Below are positions 21,876 through 34,729 of a DNA stretch of 64,000 nucleotides, piece by piece. Numbering within the stretch: position 1 is the stretch's first letter; every line of letters begins with the position of its first letter. The notes below the pieces were generated by a model. The model had not been told where the DNA came from, did not search any database, and was given only the letters and a program-made list of their open reading frames with translations. The translations under genes were made by a program, and so were the position numbers. Source of the stretch: Macrostomum hystrix (taxonomy: Eukaryota > Platyhelminthes > Macrostomidae); NCBI GenBank assembly GCA_950097015.1, contig CATNEN010000039.1, positions 19,275,501 through 19,339,500 on the forward strand. The letters are read 5' to 3'.

Positions 21876-24800
21876 ATGGCAGAAAGTACAGGTTCTCGGG
21901 ACAAAATCTCGCAAGCCAGACGCATCCGACGCCAAGCAGCTAATGCGCACACTAAAACATGCCGGAAAATTTATGATGAAGCTTGTTTGTCAGAAAGGCA
22001 ATGCAGGCTGGAAGCAATTGGGCTTCTGTTTGCTGCCGAAGAAAACCACCTTGCGGATTTGATTTCCTTGGCTGGTTAAAACAAACTTCTAACGCTGAGT
22101 TTTCTGATTCGTTTGAGTATAGGTATCGATGCATTATTTGGTGTTAAGTAAGCCTAAACAGATTTGCTTATTCGATTCAAAAGAGAGCACAAAGAACACG
22201 AAAGCGTGAACATGTACACAGGCAAGCACTGACAAGGGTTGTTCGTGCGAAAGTCGCTACAGATTTTTAATTCAGAGAGAAAATCTTTGATGAACTTGTC
22301 CACTCAATAAGTGTCAATTGTTTTCTGATTTGGAAAATGCTATTCAACTTCGAATTTTTTAGATGATACCTCATCAGATTCAAACGATTTGGCCAGTGTT
22401 CGACTGAAAACTCGAAAAGCGCGACAAGGTGAGAGAATATTTTCGTGCACCTCTCCCATTTCAAGCAACGTACCTTATATATATTTTTTATATACTAAAT
22501 TACCCATTACTACTTTGAAAACATTTTAGAAGCTAAAAATCTTCGAGCCAGATCGCCAGTTAAACGAGGTAGGCAAATTCTTCACTTTCAGCAAGTTTTA
22601 AAGCAGGGATTTTCAAATAACAAAAACCTGAAATATTTTTACATTGCTATCGTCCACTTCTTAGAAATCGCACGTCCCAAAAGCAACTACTTGAGTTTGC
22701 GAACAACTAAATTGAAATAAACATTTTAATGTTTATTGGAACATGTTAACGTAAATATACTCCATTAGTTTTCCTTTGGTGTTAGAGTCCCTTGTTTTTA
22801 TGTACTAAGGGGTTGTAGCCTTAGGGCTTCGGACTCACGACTTGAAGGTCGGGGGTTCGATTCCTGGCTCCACTGCAACAATTTGTATCCTTTAGCAGAA
22901 AAATTACTTTGCGTTGCTTCAGTTCACCCAGCTGTTAAATGGGTGCCAGCATTAGTTGGGGGTAATTGAGGGTGGGTGTGGCGTCCCCCCAGTCCATGGA
23001 CTGAACAGTTGTATTCAGCATTCAGATGCGCCGCGCAACAGTTGCGGCTGTGCTGTCGGCTGCTCATCTAGCCCAATTGTAGCAGGTGTAATACTATTAT
23101 TATGTGCGTACTTCGACGTCGTAGCGACTACGCCCTCGGCGGTCAGCGTCATATCACCACCTAAACTCGTATAAGAGCATTTATGACTACCAGCTAGCCC
23201 TGCCATGTTGATAACTGATGACTGACTGCGCCTAACCCAGAGGTCGATATCAGAAGTGGCGACTTCGACGCCACCGAATTCCTGGTGGCGCACAAGGCGG
23301 CTGACGGCCTGCTATCAACGGGGCCCTCGCGAGTGGCCACCCCGCCCAGTCCGCTGACTCTCCAGTCAGAGAGAGACGTTGCGACTGCGGAGATGGCGGA
23401 CGAGGAGGGGCGGGGTTCGCAGGGCCCGCTGCAGCTCGGGGGCAGGGGTCTAGCGGCCCCAGAATTTGCTGGTCCTGGTAAGATACTCTAGCTGCGGACA
23501 ATAGCGCAAGCAGGCACCTAAACAGCCCTTTACTGTACGCTGGGCTTTTAAACAATTCGCTTTTCTGCGCTTCATAACCTAAATCTAGGCGACCACAAGC
23601 CTAAAAGGCATTATTAACCCGCGCTGCGCAGCGCAGTGATTGGCTTAGAGTTGATCTCAATGAATAGTCATAAAATCAATACAAGTCATGTGATTTGGCC
23701 TAGTCTGATGGCTATGGGAACGAGATTCCTGTAGTGATATGACATTCCTTTGACTCGAATACTTGCCATTATATAAAGAAAATCTATTGATTTCTCAAAT
23801 GCGACTTACTTATCTTCTGGATTTGTTACTAGCGTCGAACCAGAATTTAATCCACAATTGAGCAAAAAATCAAATCGCGATCTGACTGTGAAATCGCATG
23901 CCTGCTTGCTGCCAAGTTACTTTATAAAAGCGTGATTTCCTCTCGCTCGCAGTAGAGAGTTTATAACAATAGACGATTCAAAACAATGCTGCGACAGCTC
24001 ATTGGCGCTCTAGACTATTGAACTTTTTTAACATTCGCACGTGGCCGTTTCAGTGGCCTACTGAAAGTAGGACTGATAGAGTTTATTTATTCGCAACATT
24101 TATGTTTCTTCGCCAATGCAGGCGGCGAGCGACTAGCCGTGGCTGCAATGAGCAAGGAGCAGCTCATGTCCGTGCTAACCCAGCACGCGGAGGAGGTCGC
24201 CGAAAGCGTGCTGAAGAGCCAGTCAGCTGGGCAGGACATTGCCGAGGATGTGCAGGTAAGAGCGCGGTGGACACCTGATGTGTTGGCTTCTAAGTTGAGG
24301 CATCGATCAGTTTTTTACACTCCCAGTAAAACATCTGCCTGAACATAAGTTTAGCAACGAAAGCACAACTCGCCACGCCATTCGAACCATTTTATTTAGG
24401 TTGCCTATCGTTTGTGGCAGACGAATCTGCGAAAACAGCCGCGACGTATTCCTGATAGCAACCAGCCCGTACGTTGCTATGGCAACACCCTCTTTCCTTA
24501 TTTTCTCGTTGCACAAATTTATTTTGTTGCTTTCTGTTCACAGTCGCTTTTAAGTTTTCGCACAAAAAATTCAACAGATCTTATGAGCTTCGTAAACAGT
24601 ACTTACTACTTACTATCCATTTACTGAGATACGACAGTAGATAGATGCATGCACGAACTTAGCCTATTTTTCTTTAAGAATCACCTTGTGTTTCGGATTG
24701 AATTCAACTGGTGATTGTTAAAATTGCGATTTTTTAAATTAACAAGTCTATTTGAAAATGTATACTAAAAAGCAATCTTCTATCGGTACAATATAAGTCC

Positions 24801-27800
24801 AATATTAGGCGAATGTGTATTATACAAATCTAACGCTGTGAGTCTCTGAGATAAAAAATATTTTCGTTCCAGTCGATGGTGATGGTAACTGGGTGGCAAG
24901 TAAATCGTAGCAACAACTCGCCAACCTTATTGGCTTATTGCTTTGATTAAAACTGTCCTGCTGTAATCCTCAGAAGGCCATCGCGGACCTCATGACCCAA
25001 CGGGCTCTGAGCATTCCGGCCCAGCGTCGAGTCGGAGTTGGGCAGGCTGGCAACGCAGCCGCTGTCAGACGCAGTCGACGAGCTCGAGAGGCGGCCACTG
25101 CAGCCGCCGCCGCCACGGTCGCAGCCGAGACGGCGCATCTGCAGAGCGCCGTCTCCGGGGACGCGCTTCGCAAACCAGCAGCTGCGCGCGACGCTCCAAG
25201 CGATGCGTCTATTGTTGGTGGTGACGGCGACGCTGTTAGCCTAACTGAAGAGGACGAAGTAACAGACGAAGTCTACGATGAAGAAGCTGACGCTGAAGAC
25301 GAAATGCGAGCTCAGGAAGAGGAGGTCGCTTTCAAGGACGCCATCAAGGCCGCCCTCATCTCGGCTAGTGAGTGACTTCAAAAGTAATATTTTATTAAGT
25401 CTTTCGAGGGAATAAAAATAATAATTTCAGGAGGGCTGCAGGCACATCAATCGGTGACACTAGACCCGCAGCCAGCGAGGAGAGCAATTCTGCCAATTTG
25501 GCTGACTTCTGAGCACACATACGCACAGATACTGTGCACAGGCACACACAGGTGTACATCTGTCCTGACAACGCATCGTCAGGCAGTGCACACTGCCACT
25601 GTGCCTCGGAGGTTGGCCCTCAAGGGCGTAAATTGCACGACAAGCCCCAAAGCCTTCTCACCACGGCTGCGCCCCAAAATGAATGTTTCCTCGCCACGGA
25701 ATCGAGCTCAGGGACATAGGAGCGAGAGGCGAACGCATTAAGCGCTCTGTCACTGAGCCACTGACCCCCTCTTTCGAGGCAAAGTGTTTTCATAATGTTG
25801 AAATCGATTGATTATATGCTAGTGTACAAAAGTTTCTTCAGGATTTAATCCATTACTCAATCAATAGTTTGCTATGATCAGTTGAGACAGGAGACAGTAC
25901 ACAACCTGCGCTGACTTTCCAGTATCAGGAAGTGAACATTCTCAAAATGCCTTTGCGGTTGGCCGTTATGGGCGCTTAGTACACAATTTCTCAAGCCTTG
26001 CTATGAGGCTGAGCCCCAAATGCTTCGCAAATGAGGTCTTGCCGCACGCCGATTCGATCTCGTGAACAAAATCAGAACCTTAATGCAAGAGTCCAACGCG
26101 CTAACAATCAGCTAGTCTCCCCCATCCAACCGTTGAATTCAATGAATGGTTGAAATCATACGACTATGCTCACTCAAGCACAACATATATCCCCTTTCCT
26201 TAACAAAATCAGTAACTAAATCGACGGGTGAATCTGACACAGTAGCCAACGATGACATTGAGCTGCCAGACGATATCCTAGAAATGTTGGCCTCTCCTGG
26301 TTCAGACGGTCTGCAACCTTCCGATCTTGTCGTGGTCATCGATCCTTCAACGGGCCGGCGGATGATCAGCACTCGTGACCTGCTGGTGCAGCAAGCGATG
26401 GCTGATGCTCAGGCCGATCCAGAGGCCGCACTGGCCCAGATGCAAGTCTCCAGCGCTTCCGCTAGCCACGGACAGCTGGCCTCTCTTAGAGCCAGCTCGT
26501 CACGGGATTCGCAGCAGCATGCAGACGGCGTTGGAAAAACCGCCAAGCAGGCGAGTCACCAAAAAGAGGCCTTCAGAGTTCGTGAGTACTGGCTGGCCTA
26601 TTGTCTGACAATAAACTGAACGATAGATCTTATATTCCCTTGATAAGCCACTCAACGGCCACAAGCTGAGTGGAGCCTTCGTCAAAGGAGCCTTCGTCTT
26701 TCTTGAAACTTTTTGCGACCACGGTATCAGTTCGGTAGCTTGTGCAAATGTCTAGGGATTTTTTTAATGCAGATTTAGCCGTTAGTCACTAGGAGGATTT
26801 AGGAGGATACTTTTTTCTGAACGGAGCAACGCAAGCACATGAAACCTAACAGCACGGTCCAAGATTTTGTTGCGAATCTTCTGAAACAATAATTAAGTCG
26901 CCAGACCTTTGGACCATTGAGATATTCAATGGTTGTGGTCGAAGGTCTGAGTTTTCCCATAAGTGCTAGTCTATTTCATACCCCTATACAATAATTCGCA
27001 CTGCGAATTGTCTTGCCAGGCCTTCAAACTTCAGCCTGCATCATATCCGACTTCGGTGGTCAAGCACCTTTATCTAGACGGAGCAGCTGGACACAGTGTC
27101 AGGGGGAAATCCCCCTAGGTATAAAAACGGGCGGCAACGTGGCTTGGTTGTCGTAATGTTAAGCTACTGACCTGAGACTGTCTCAAACGCTCTCGGCTGA
27201 ATAAATTTTTTCTTGCTATTTCAGTGGTCGGTCTTTTCCTATTGAAAGTACTGAAAGTGGCTTATCTAGGGATATCTAAGTATCGGATTAAACTCGTGTC
27301 ATTTTACTATAAGTAAATATGTGTGAAAACACTCGATGTTATATGCCACAGCTAACCAACCATCCACAATTTTTAGCCCGAGTTGTTCACAAAGACAGCG
27401 TCCAATCCGTGTTTACTGGCGATGTTAGTCGTGAAGGTAAGACATGAATCTATAATTCAAAGACTATTAAAGTAGAAGGACGCAACACTAGAAATCTATG
27501 AAACTGGTTTTTTAATCTATACAGTATATTTTTCCAGCTGTTATGCACTATTGTGTGTACTTCAAAGGTAGAGCTAATGTATGGGCTACGATCGTAGATA
27601 GGCCAATACAATAAACGCTAATAAAAATACCGGTAAAATTATTTTAATAAAATGAATAATAGAAAAGAACTCAATAGAGAAATAAATATACATAATACAT
27701 AACTGCCTTAGTACAATAAGGGACTACTAAATACTCGAGACGGGAAGTTTCTAAGCTGCAAAGAGTATCTATTAGTCCCTGAGTACGATACGTGAGATTT

Positions 27801-29880
27801 GCGACTTAGTTTTTAGGGAAAATGGCTTTCAAAACTTTTCCATTAAACACTAGTGTCGCTTCCTGTGTATACGCTACTTTGGTCCTCTAGATGTCCTTTA
27901 GATGTACAACACACTTAAAAACATTTAAATATTGCAGCATCCAATGTGGAAGAGCTGTCGCTACCACGTATACCGTCAAAGTTGTTAAAGACAGGTGGGT
28001 GCACTAGTTTTCATGTTGATTTATATCTTGTTGATAACGTTTATTCCGCATCGAGCGCTCGTTTTTAATATGATCCCTGCCTGCTCATTTATCGCGCAGC
28101 TGCCGCCGCCGCTGTTGCGTCAGCCGCCGCAGAACCGGGTCGACAGCCGGATGGCAAGTCTCGACGTCTCAAAGCTTCAAAGAAGAGGCCGCCAAAACAG
28201 GCTCCACCGACAGCAGCAGCGCCCATTGCCGATACGGCGTCAAAAGCTGACGACAAGAAGCAAGCGAAGAAGAAGGCAGCAGGAAAAAAAGCTGCCAGTC
28301 GAAAGGAGTCCACGTCAGTTGTTGGGATGGAGGGTGTTGAGACGGATGAAGCCACTGTGGACGCGGCGGAGCGTCCCGAGGAGGAGATGAGCTTCGTCCG
28401 GGTTGAAGAGGACTTTTCAGACGATGAGGGTGAGTTTAAAGTTTCATTATTCGTCGCTCCGTTCCAATGTGTATTTTGTTTATCTCGTGCATAGTTATTG
28501 GTCCAGGCTCATTTTTTGCTGAATCCAAAATCGTTTAACAAGGCGCAGACCGAGATCCTACAACTATGCTAGCTGTCGATGAAGACGCTAGCGGCGTCGG
28601 CTCCAGCAGCTTGTTTCTACCCGGAGCGGACGCTGATGGCGAGGAGCTCGACGACGCTGAGTTTGAACGCCAGCTGCAGGAGCAAATGCGCCGCATGAGC
28701 GTCAAGGAGCAGCGCGAGCTGCGCCGCAAAGCCGAGGCCGAGCGTCGTCGCCGGGAAACCGAGCGCCGTCGGAGAGAAGCCGCAGAGAAGCGACGTCGAG
28801 ATCTAGAGGCGGCGGATCGGCAGGCCCAGCTGGAGCAGGAGATGGAGGCTGAGCGGTTGCGCAAGGAGGAAGAGGTTCGCGAGCGTCGCCGCCTGGAGCG
28901 GGAGGCGCGCGAGGCGCGGGAAGCTGAAGCGGAAGCAACCGAGAGGCGCGAGCGACTGGCGAAGGACAGAGAGCAGCGGGAGAGGGAGAACTTCATGCGC
29001 CGACTGCAGGAAGCGCGACTCCAGAAGGAGGAAGAGGAGCAAAGACGTCGGCGTGAGTAGACGCTTTTCTTTTCTTAAAATTTATTATGACGATTCAAAA
29101 AAGTTCGACTCAATCAACTTGCAACTTCAGTTGAAGAGATGCTGCGTGAGGAAGAAGAGGAGCGCCTGCGCAAAGAAGAGGAGGCCCGCTTGGCGCAGAT
29201 GGAGGAGCAGGAGCGTCTGGAGTATCTGCGACGCAAAGCCGAAGAGGAAGAGCAGCGACGCCGCGAATTGGAGGAGGAGAGGTGCGAATTCTAGACACAG
29301 TCTTATGCCAACGGAAAATCCACCTTTCGTAATTCTAATTCCAAAAAATAGACTCATTTCTCAAGAAACTCGTATCCTAAACAACATAATATGCTAATGA
29401 CATACCCCAAAGACATCCCAAAGACATCGTATTCCAACGATATCATGTCCGGTTGACATCGTATCCCAAAGAAATGATATCCCATTGACACCATATATCA
29501 AAGACACCGTATCCTAAACACACCATATCCCAAAAGTCTAATCCCAAAGACCTCAAATCCCCGTGAACACATATATTCCCTAAAACTCAAATCCCAAAAT
29601 CTTGCATCCCAAACGTCGCAGGCTTCGCCAGGAGACGCAGGCCCAACAGGCTCTGGAGGAGGCCCGCCGTCTAGCCGAGGAGCTGGCCGCGGTGCGCGCC
29701 GCGGAGCTGGCCCGTCGTCGGTTCCAGCGCTCCTTGCGCATTGAAAAGGTCGGCCAGGAGCGCTACTTGATTAATCTCACGCCAGCTTTCGAGTTCAGCT
29801 ATTTCAACATCATGATTCGCCAGGGACTGGACGAAACCAAGTTTGTGAAGGCTTCGCAAGTTATCAAAGCCAAAAACTGA
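21876..29880 (+). CDS. KIAA2012 (DUF4670) homologue, 3' part
   Basis: Exons 21876-22074, 22363-22428, 22530-22568, 23241-23477, 24122-24255, 24974-25367, 26213-26581, 27377-27436, 27938-27994, 28100-28429, 28543-29052, 29131-29281 and 29622-29880 all join in compatible phases (mostly phase 1), about 935 residues. Middle parts are acidic or Lys/Ala-rich. From 28650 to 29720 the product is a long charged coiled coil of Glu, Arg and Gln, including ERLEYLRRK, close to the human ERLEYQRRK block. The end has a short globular tail with SYFNIMI, matching human SYFHFLQI. Together with the 5' part the protein would be about 1460 residues against roughly 1180 in human. Whether 21876 is an internal exon or the start of a separate transcript is unresolved: its ATG has an upstream in-frame stop and its phase does not join to 19498. 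Confidence 0.72.
22808..23100 (+). mobile_element. SINE-A copy in KIAA2012-like intron
   Basis: tRNA-like head with GGTTCGATTCC, body GTTCACCCAGCTG, GGTGTGGCGTCCCCCCAG, tail ACTATTATTATG. Same orientation as the host gene. Confidence 0.8.
25425..25745 (-). mobile_element. SINE-B copy in KIAA2012-like intron
   Basis: Minus-strand head near 25740-25700 and tail near 25430; body has ACACCTGTGTG and AGAAGGCTTTGGGG on the minus strand. An older degenerate copy in the same orientation lies at about 25870-26115. Confidence 0.7.
26820..27200. repeat. Dispersed repeat R4
   Basis: Shares GAGATATTCAATGGTT, TTTTCCCATAAG, TGCCAGGCCTTCAAA, TTCGGTGGTCA and AAATCCCC with the copy at 600-1150 in the DyP intron, in the same order. 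No coding capacity seen; class unknown. Confidence 0.65.
29395..29615. repeat. Degenerate short tandem repeat in last KIAA2012-like intron
   Basis: Irregular copies of roughly 12-16 bp around CCCAAAGACATC or CATATCCC fill most of this intron. Confidence 0.7.
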
Positions 29881-30154
29881 TTCCGATAAAGTAGACAAAT
29901 GCAAAAATACAAAAATTGCAATTCACATGCTTCCAGAATTGAAGTTCTTGATACTTCAACGGTTTTTCCATTGCCAAGTCCAGCAAACTATAGAGAATTG
30001 CTAACTTCTGGTTCTGAGCATGTTTTGTAAAACTTTTCGATTTCTATCAACAAACTTATAAAAATATTTCTACCTTCATTTATTATTTTTTGTCTTTCCT
30101 ATTCCATTTTTCTTTATTTTACTCTTACGGCTCCTTAAGGGTAATTTCTAAAGA

Positions 30155-30160
30155 AATAAA
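30155..30160 (+). promoter_or_regulatory. Polyadenylation signal candidate, KIAA2012-like gene
   Basis: AATAAA 275 nt after the stop codon at 29880, the first canonical hexamer downstream. Confidence 0.5.
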
Positions 30161-30344
30161 TTAAACAAACACTATATGTAACTATATATTTTCTGACCCT
30201 ATGTGACTGTTTGCACCACTATTTCAAAGTTTTCTAGGATTTTTTTTCAATGGACATCAAGAATTCTCATTCTCCTCTGATCTCCTAATTCTAAAAAAAT
30301 ATTGAATGACCGAAAATCGAGGAAGTGGAATAGGGTGGATTGCA

Positions 30345-30678
30345 ATAATAATAATAATAATAACAACCATAATTATTACTATTGATTAAACCAGCCCCAT
30401 TTGAAACACATGTGCAGCCCACAGCACAGCCGCAGCTATTGCGCGGCGCATCTGAATGCTGTACAGCTGTTCAGTCCATGGACTGGGGGACGCCACACCC
30501 ACCCTCAATTATCCCAGCTAATGCTGGCACCCATTTAACAGCTGGGTGAGCTGAAGCAACGCAGAGTTTCATGTTCTTGGCTGAAGGACACAAATTGTTC
30601 CAGTGGAGTCGGGAATCGAACCCCCGACCTTCGAATCGTGAGTCCGACGCTCTAACCACAAGGCTGCAACCTCTGTTC
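30345..30678 (-). mobile_element. SINE-A copy, near full length
   Basis: Head on the right with GGTTCGATTCC on the minus strand, tail of ATT repeats on the left (about 30345-30365). Intergenic. Confidence 0.8.
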
Positions 30679-30679
30679 A

Positions 30680-31735
30680 CAGCTCAACTCATTTATTAAG
30701 CTGTGGATCGCATCGCAGCTCGATGAATGATTGAAAACGGAGGAAGTGGAATAAGTCTTTGTCTTATAAGAAAATAAAAAGTGCATAACGTGTTTACAGC
30801 GTATTAACCCATATTGATCAATTAATGACCGTTGGCATTTAGCAAAGCGCATTTTTTCTGGCAATATCCACGTCTGTGTAGAAACGGTGAACCAGTTCGG
30901 TGCCCTTTACGCATTTCCACCGGACCCCACAATGCACCCTCTTCGTTCACGGATTTGCTAAGCCCCTGGATTTTTCTTCTTTGCTCAATTCTGGCTGTTA
31001 GAAGACAGCAGCCCTCTCTGTGACTTGTGCGGTATCGATTTGCCTAGGATTTTGGCATGCATTGTTTGTTCTGCAGTAAGCAGTTGACTGGGTTGATTTG
31101 GTAGCTATTGTCTATTTAATTCACTGATACAGACACAAAATACTAACGAAGCCATTTTCCTCAGTGGTAGAAAAACATTTTGTCCCCACTCAAATTCTAT
31201 CAATTGCATTTTATTTAGCTTATTTAGCAGTCAGTCATTGCGACTCCGTCCAGACAATCAATTGGCTGGCTATAGCAGGACAGATCTATCGTTGTTTAAA
31301 TTGAACTCTGGCTGGTGGGGTGGGTGGTTGAGCCTAGACCTTTCTTCCGATAGCTGTTGTTGTGAATTTTGAACGCTGCAGGTTTGGGGTGGGTGGCCGC
31401 GCGTGGCGGCGTCAGTTTTTTACGCAAACTCAAGAGATTAGGATATGTACGCTGAGGCGCGGGAGCGAATGTACATCATCTGGGGTTGGTGGGTTTGAAG
31501 CTTCCCCTAAAATTAATACACACACGAGCGGTCACACTGGCTCTAAGCCTTAACGCCCTCTGGACTTCACGTAGGAAGCCCAGACGTTTATTAGCCGCTT
31601 ACTCTCGGCTTTTTGACTTGCTGAACTTCTCCTTACCATTGACACAGGAGGAACAGGACTGAAGCCTGCATTAGCAGCATTTTAGTCGAAAGGAAGCTAT
31701 TCAGAAAATAAAGCAGTTATCTTCCTTCCGCCTAC
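30680..31735. other. Intergenic region before CAP gene
   Basis: No gene or repeat recognised. It ends with a pyrimidine-rich tract and acceptor (CCTTCCGCCTACAG) one base before the CAP start codon. Confidence 0.5.
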
Positions 31736-31738
31736 AGC

Positions 31739-34141
31739 ATGTTGTGCTGCGGAATCAAGTGAGTTTAGTTGCATATTGAGTCATTGAATGTCTTAAATGT
31801 CTTTAAAATTTCAGGCTTTTGATTGGGATACTTCCGCATTTTCCAAACTTCCATAAATATCTCACGATAACTAGTGGAATAGATAATAACAGATTTAGAT
31901 TATCCTAATCTCGATAGAGGATTCCTGCCAATCCAGGATCTTCCTGATTCCCAATGGAGGACAGCGTTCATTTGCCCGAACCTTTAATCATTCTGAAGGC
32001 TGAAGCGGCGAGGCAATGCCGACAAGAGCTCCTCGAACAAGCCGAAGGACGCCGCCGAGGAGCAGGCAGGCGATGCCGACGCCATCACCGACCCGTTTGT
32101 GAAGGAGATTCTGGAGGCGCACAATAAGTACAGGGCGCACCACCAGACCCCGGCATTGGCCTACAGCGCCGAGCTCACGAGAGGCGCCCAGAAGTGGGCC
32201 GACGAGATTGCGGCCCGCGACCGTCTGGACCACGACCCGGAGTGCCAGAGTAACTTCGTTGGCGAGAATGTGGCCATGAAGTACAGCTCTGCGCACACCA
32301 ACTTCCCCGGTGAGTCACCAGCACCCTGCACAACTCCAGCACCCTGCACAACTCCAGCACCCTGCACAACTCCAGCACCCTGCACAACTCCAGCACCCTG
32401 CACAACTCCAGCACCCTGCACAACTCCAGCACCCTGCACAACTCCAGCACCCTGCACAACTCCAGCACCCTGCACAACTCCAGCACCCTACACAACTCCA
32501 GCACCCTGCACAACTCCAGCACCCTACACAACTCCAGCACCCTGCACAACTCCAGCACCCTGCACAACTCCAGCACCCTGCACAACTCCAGCACCCTGCA
32601 CAACAACTCCAGCACCCTGCACAACTCCAGCACCCTGCACAACTCCAGCACCCTGCACAACTCCAGCACCCTGCACAACTCCAGCACCCTGCACAACTCC
32701 AGCACCCTGCACAACTCCAGCACCCTGCACAACTCCAGCACCCTGCACAACTCCAGCACCCTGCACAACTCCAGCACCCTGCACAACTCCAGCACCCTGC
32801 ACAACTCCAGCACCCTGCACAACTCCAGCACCCTGCACAACTCCAGCACCCTGCACAACTCCAGCACCCTGCACAACTCCAGCACCCTGCACAACTCCAG
32901 CACCCTGCACAACTCCAGCACCCTGCACAACTCTAGCACCCTGCACAACTACCGAACGCTGCACAATTAGCAAGCCCGCACAATTGGACATTGCTTATTT
33001 AAACGCTAAAATGCATGAAATAAACTCATTTCTAATATCAAACTATCAAACTCGTAGGCACTTCGTTTGTTGACTCCTGGTACAGCGAGGCCTCTGACTA
33101 CAAATTCGACGGCACAGAGGATCAGATTGAGTGCGGTAAGCTTTGGTCTGGAATCTATATTAATCATCTATGAAATTGTTTGTATATATATTATTACAAT
33201 CTTTTTCGTGCACTCCAGGCCATTTCACCCAGGTGGTTTGGAAGGCCTCGAAAGAGGCCGGCTTCGGTCGCTCGGTATCCAAGACAAACAAAGTCTACGT
33301 GGTTGGTCGCTACCGGCCCGCTGGCAACTACACTGGCGAGTTCACCCGCAATGTCCTGCCGCCGCTTGATGGCAAAGTGCTGCACCCGACACCAGACACT
33401 AGTGAGCTCAGCGGAACTGAATCTTACTGAAGCAACGAAATTAACAGCACTGATGTCTATTAGAGCTGGCTTTTTACCTGTAACTGGATAGTGGGTGTTA
33501 GACAGTGGATAGTGGGTGTTAGACAGTGGATAGTGGGTGTTAGACAGTGGACAGTGGGTGTTAGACAGTGGATAGTGGGTGTTAGACAGTGGACAGTGGG
33601 TGTTAGACAGTGGACAGTGGGTGTTAGACAGTGGACAGTGGGTGTTAGACAGTGGACGGTGGGTGTTAGACAGTGGACAGTGAGTGTTAGACAGTGGACA
33701 GTGGGTGTTAGACAGTGGACAGTGGGTGTTAGACAGTGGACAGTGGGTGTTAGACAGTGGACAGTGGGTGCAAAGGCAGTACCTGTGAGACAGGTGGTAC
33801 CTGTTAGATGTCCTTAGGTAGTAACTATTATCACAAAACCTGTTACACAATCTGTTAGGCAGTATGTTAGAAAATATGTTAGACAACCTGTTAGGCAGTA
33901 TGTTAGAAACCTGTTATGCACAGCCCATCCCTCAAAATCCACAGCCAAGATCGCGTCAACCGCCAGCCCGAAGGTCGAGCCAGTCATTGGGCCGGATCAT
34001 CCAGACGATCTTCTCATCGAGACCCAGACAGTCACCAAGACTGTCGGCTCCAAGAAGGTTGTCAGCATCACGGAGACCTACCGCATGCCAGACGGCAAGA
34101 ACTACACCAAGACTAAGGAGACCATCACTACAGCCAGTTAA
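31739..34141 (+). CDS. CAP-domain protein, GAPR-1/GLIPR2-like
   Basis: Exons 31739-31758, 31999-32309, 33058-33135, 33219-33401 and 33945-34141 join in matching phases to about 262 residues. The N terminus is MLCCGIK: no signal peptide, and two cysteines that could be lipidated, so an intracellular membrane-associated protein like GAPR-1 is likely. The CAP domain (about residues 38-200) has HNKYR, the pocket residues in LDHD and GENVA, GHFTQVVWK, and YRPAGNYTGEFTRNV near its end. The last exon adds a Thr/Lys-rich tail of about 65 residues. CAP proteins bind sterols, lipids or membranes; no enzymatic role is assigned. Introns 2 and 4 carry minisatellites. Confidence 0.88.
32321..32955. repeat. 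18-bp minisatellite, about 35 copies, CAP intron 2
   Basis: Units of CACCCTGCACAACTCCAG with rare C-to-T variants (CACCCTACACAACTCCAG) and one 3-bp insertion near 32602. It starts about 10 bp after the 5' splice site and is stop-free in several frames on both strands. Confidence 0.97.
33486..33915. repeat. 21-bp minisatellite plus related tail, CAP intron 4
   Basis: About 13 units of 21 bp built on GGGTGTTAGACAGTGGACAG (A/T variant at one site) to 33770, then looser copies of TGTTAGACAACC and TGTTAGGCAGTA to 33915. The GTTAGAC core recurs in the array at 40800-41175. Confidence 0.95.
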
Positions 34142-34149
34142 ACTTCGGC

Positions 34150-34729
34150 TGTTTTGGCCATTTTTTGACTGAGGAACAAAAATCACTGTGAAAAAAGCCA
34201 GGTAGATTGCTGAGTAGATTCTTGATTGAATGAAAAGTTCAGAATTAATAATTCAATGTATTAGTCATAATAACTAGAATTTCAACAATTTATTTTTATT
34301 TCGTTTCGTTCGCTCCTACTAGTGGTGATTGATATTTATTTACTTATCTAATGCTTCTCCACTATTCTTAGAGATGCCTGTTCTTTATTCATTTGCATCT
34401 AGCAGTTTTTTCTCATTGCCAAGAGCTGATAGCACTTGCCAAACGAAATTCGCCATTCGGGCTCATCAATATCTGTACTTTTTATTCGCGGGCTCCGGTA
34501 ATTCTTTGCACTTTTAAAACATATTTATGCGCAAACCAGATACTGTCTTGTTTTGAAGCCGGTAGAAGATTTCATTGTTGATGTTCTCTTGCTGATGTAC
34601 GCCTTACCTACCCGTGAGTAAAACTGGTCGACTTGAAAACCCGATGAGTTTTATATATTTCATTTTTTGCCAAGCGGCCTTGCACATTCTCGCTGTAGAT
34701 TACTAATAGTAGATGAAACGCACATGTCA
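34150..34729. other. Spacer after CAP gene
   Basis: AT-rich, presumably containing the CAP 3' UTR; no gene or repeat recognised. Confidence 0.4.

Noticed and set aside
32175-32991. Long repeat proteins on both strands over the 18-bp array
   Set aside because: Same explanation; only the flanking CAP exons show family conservation.
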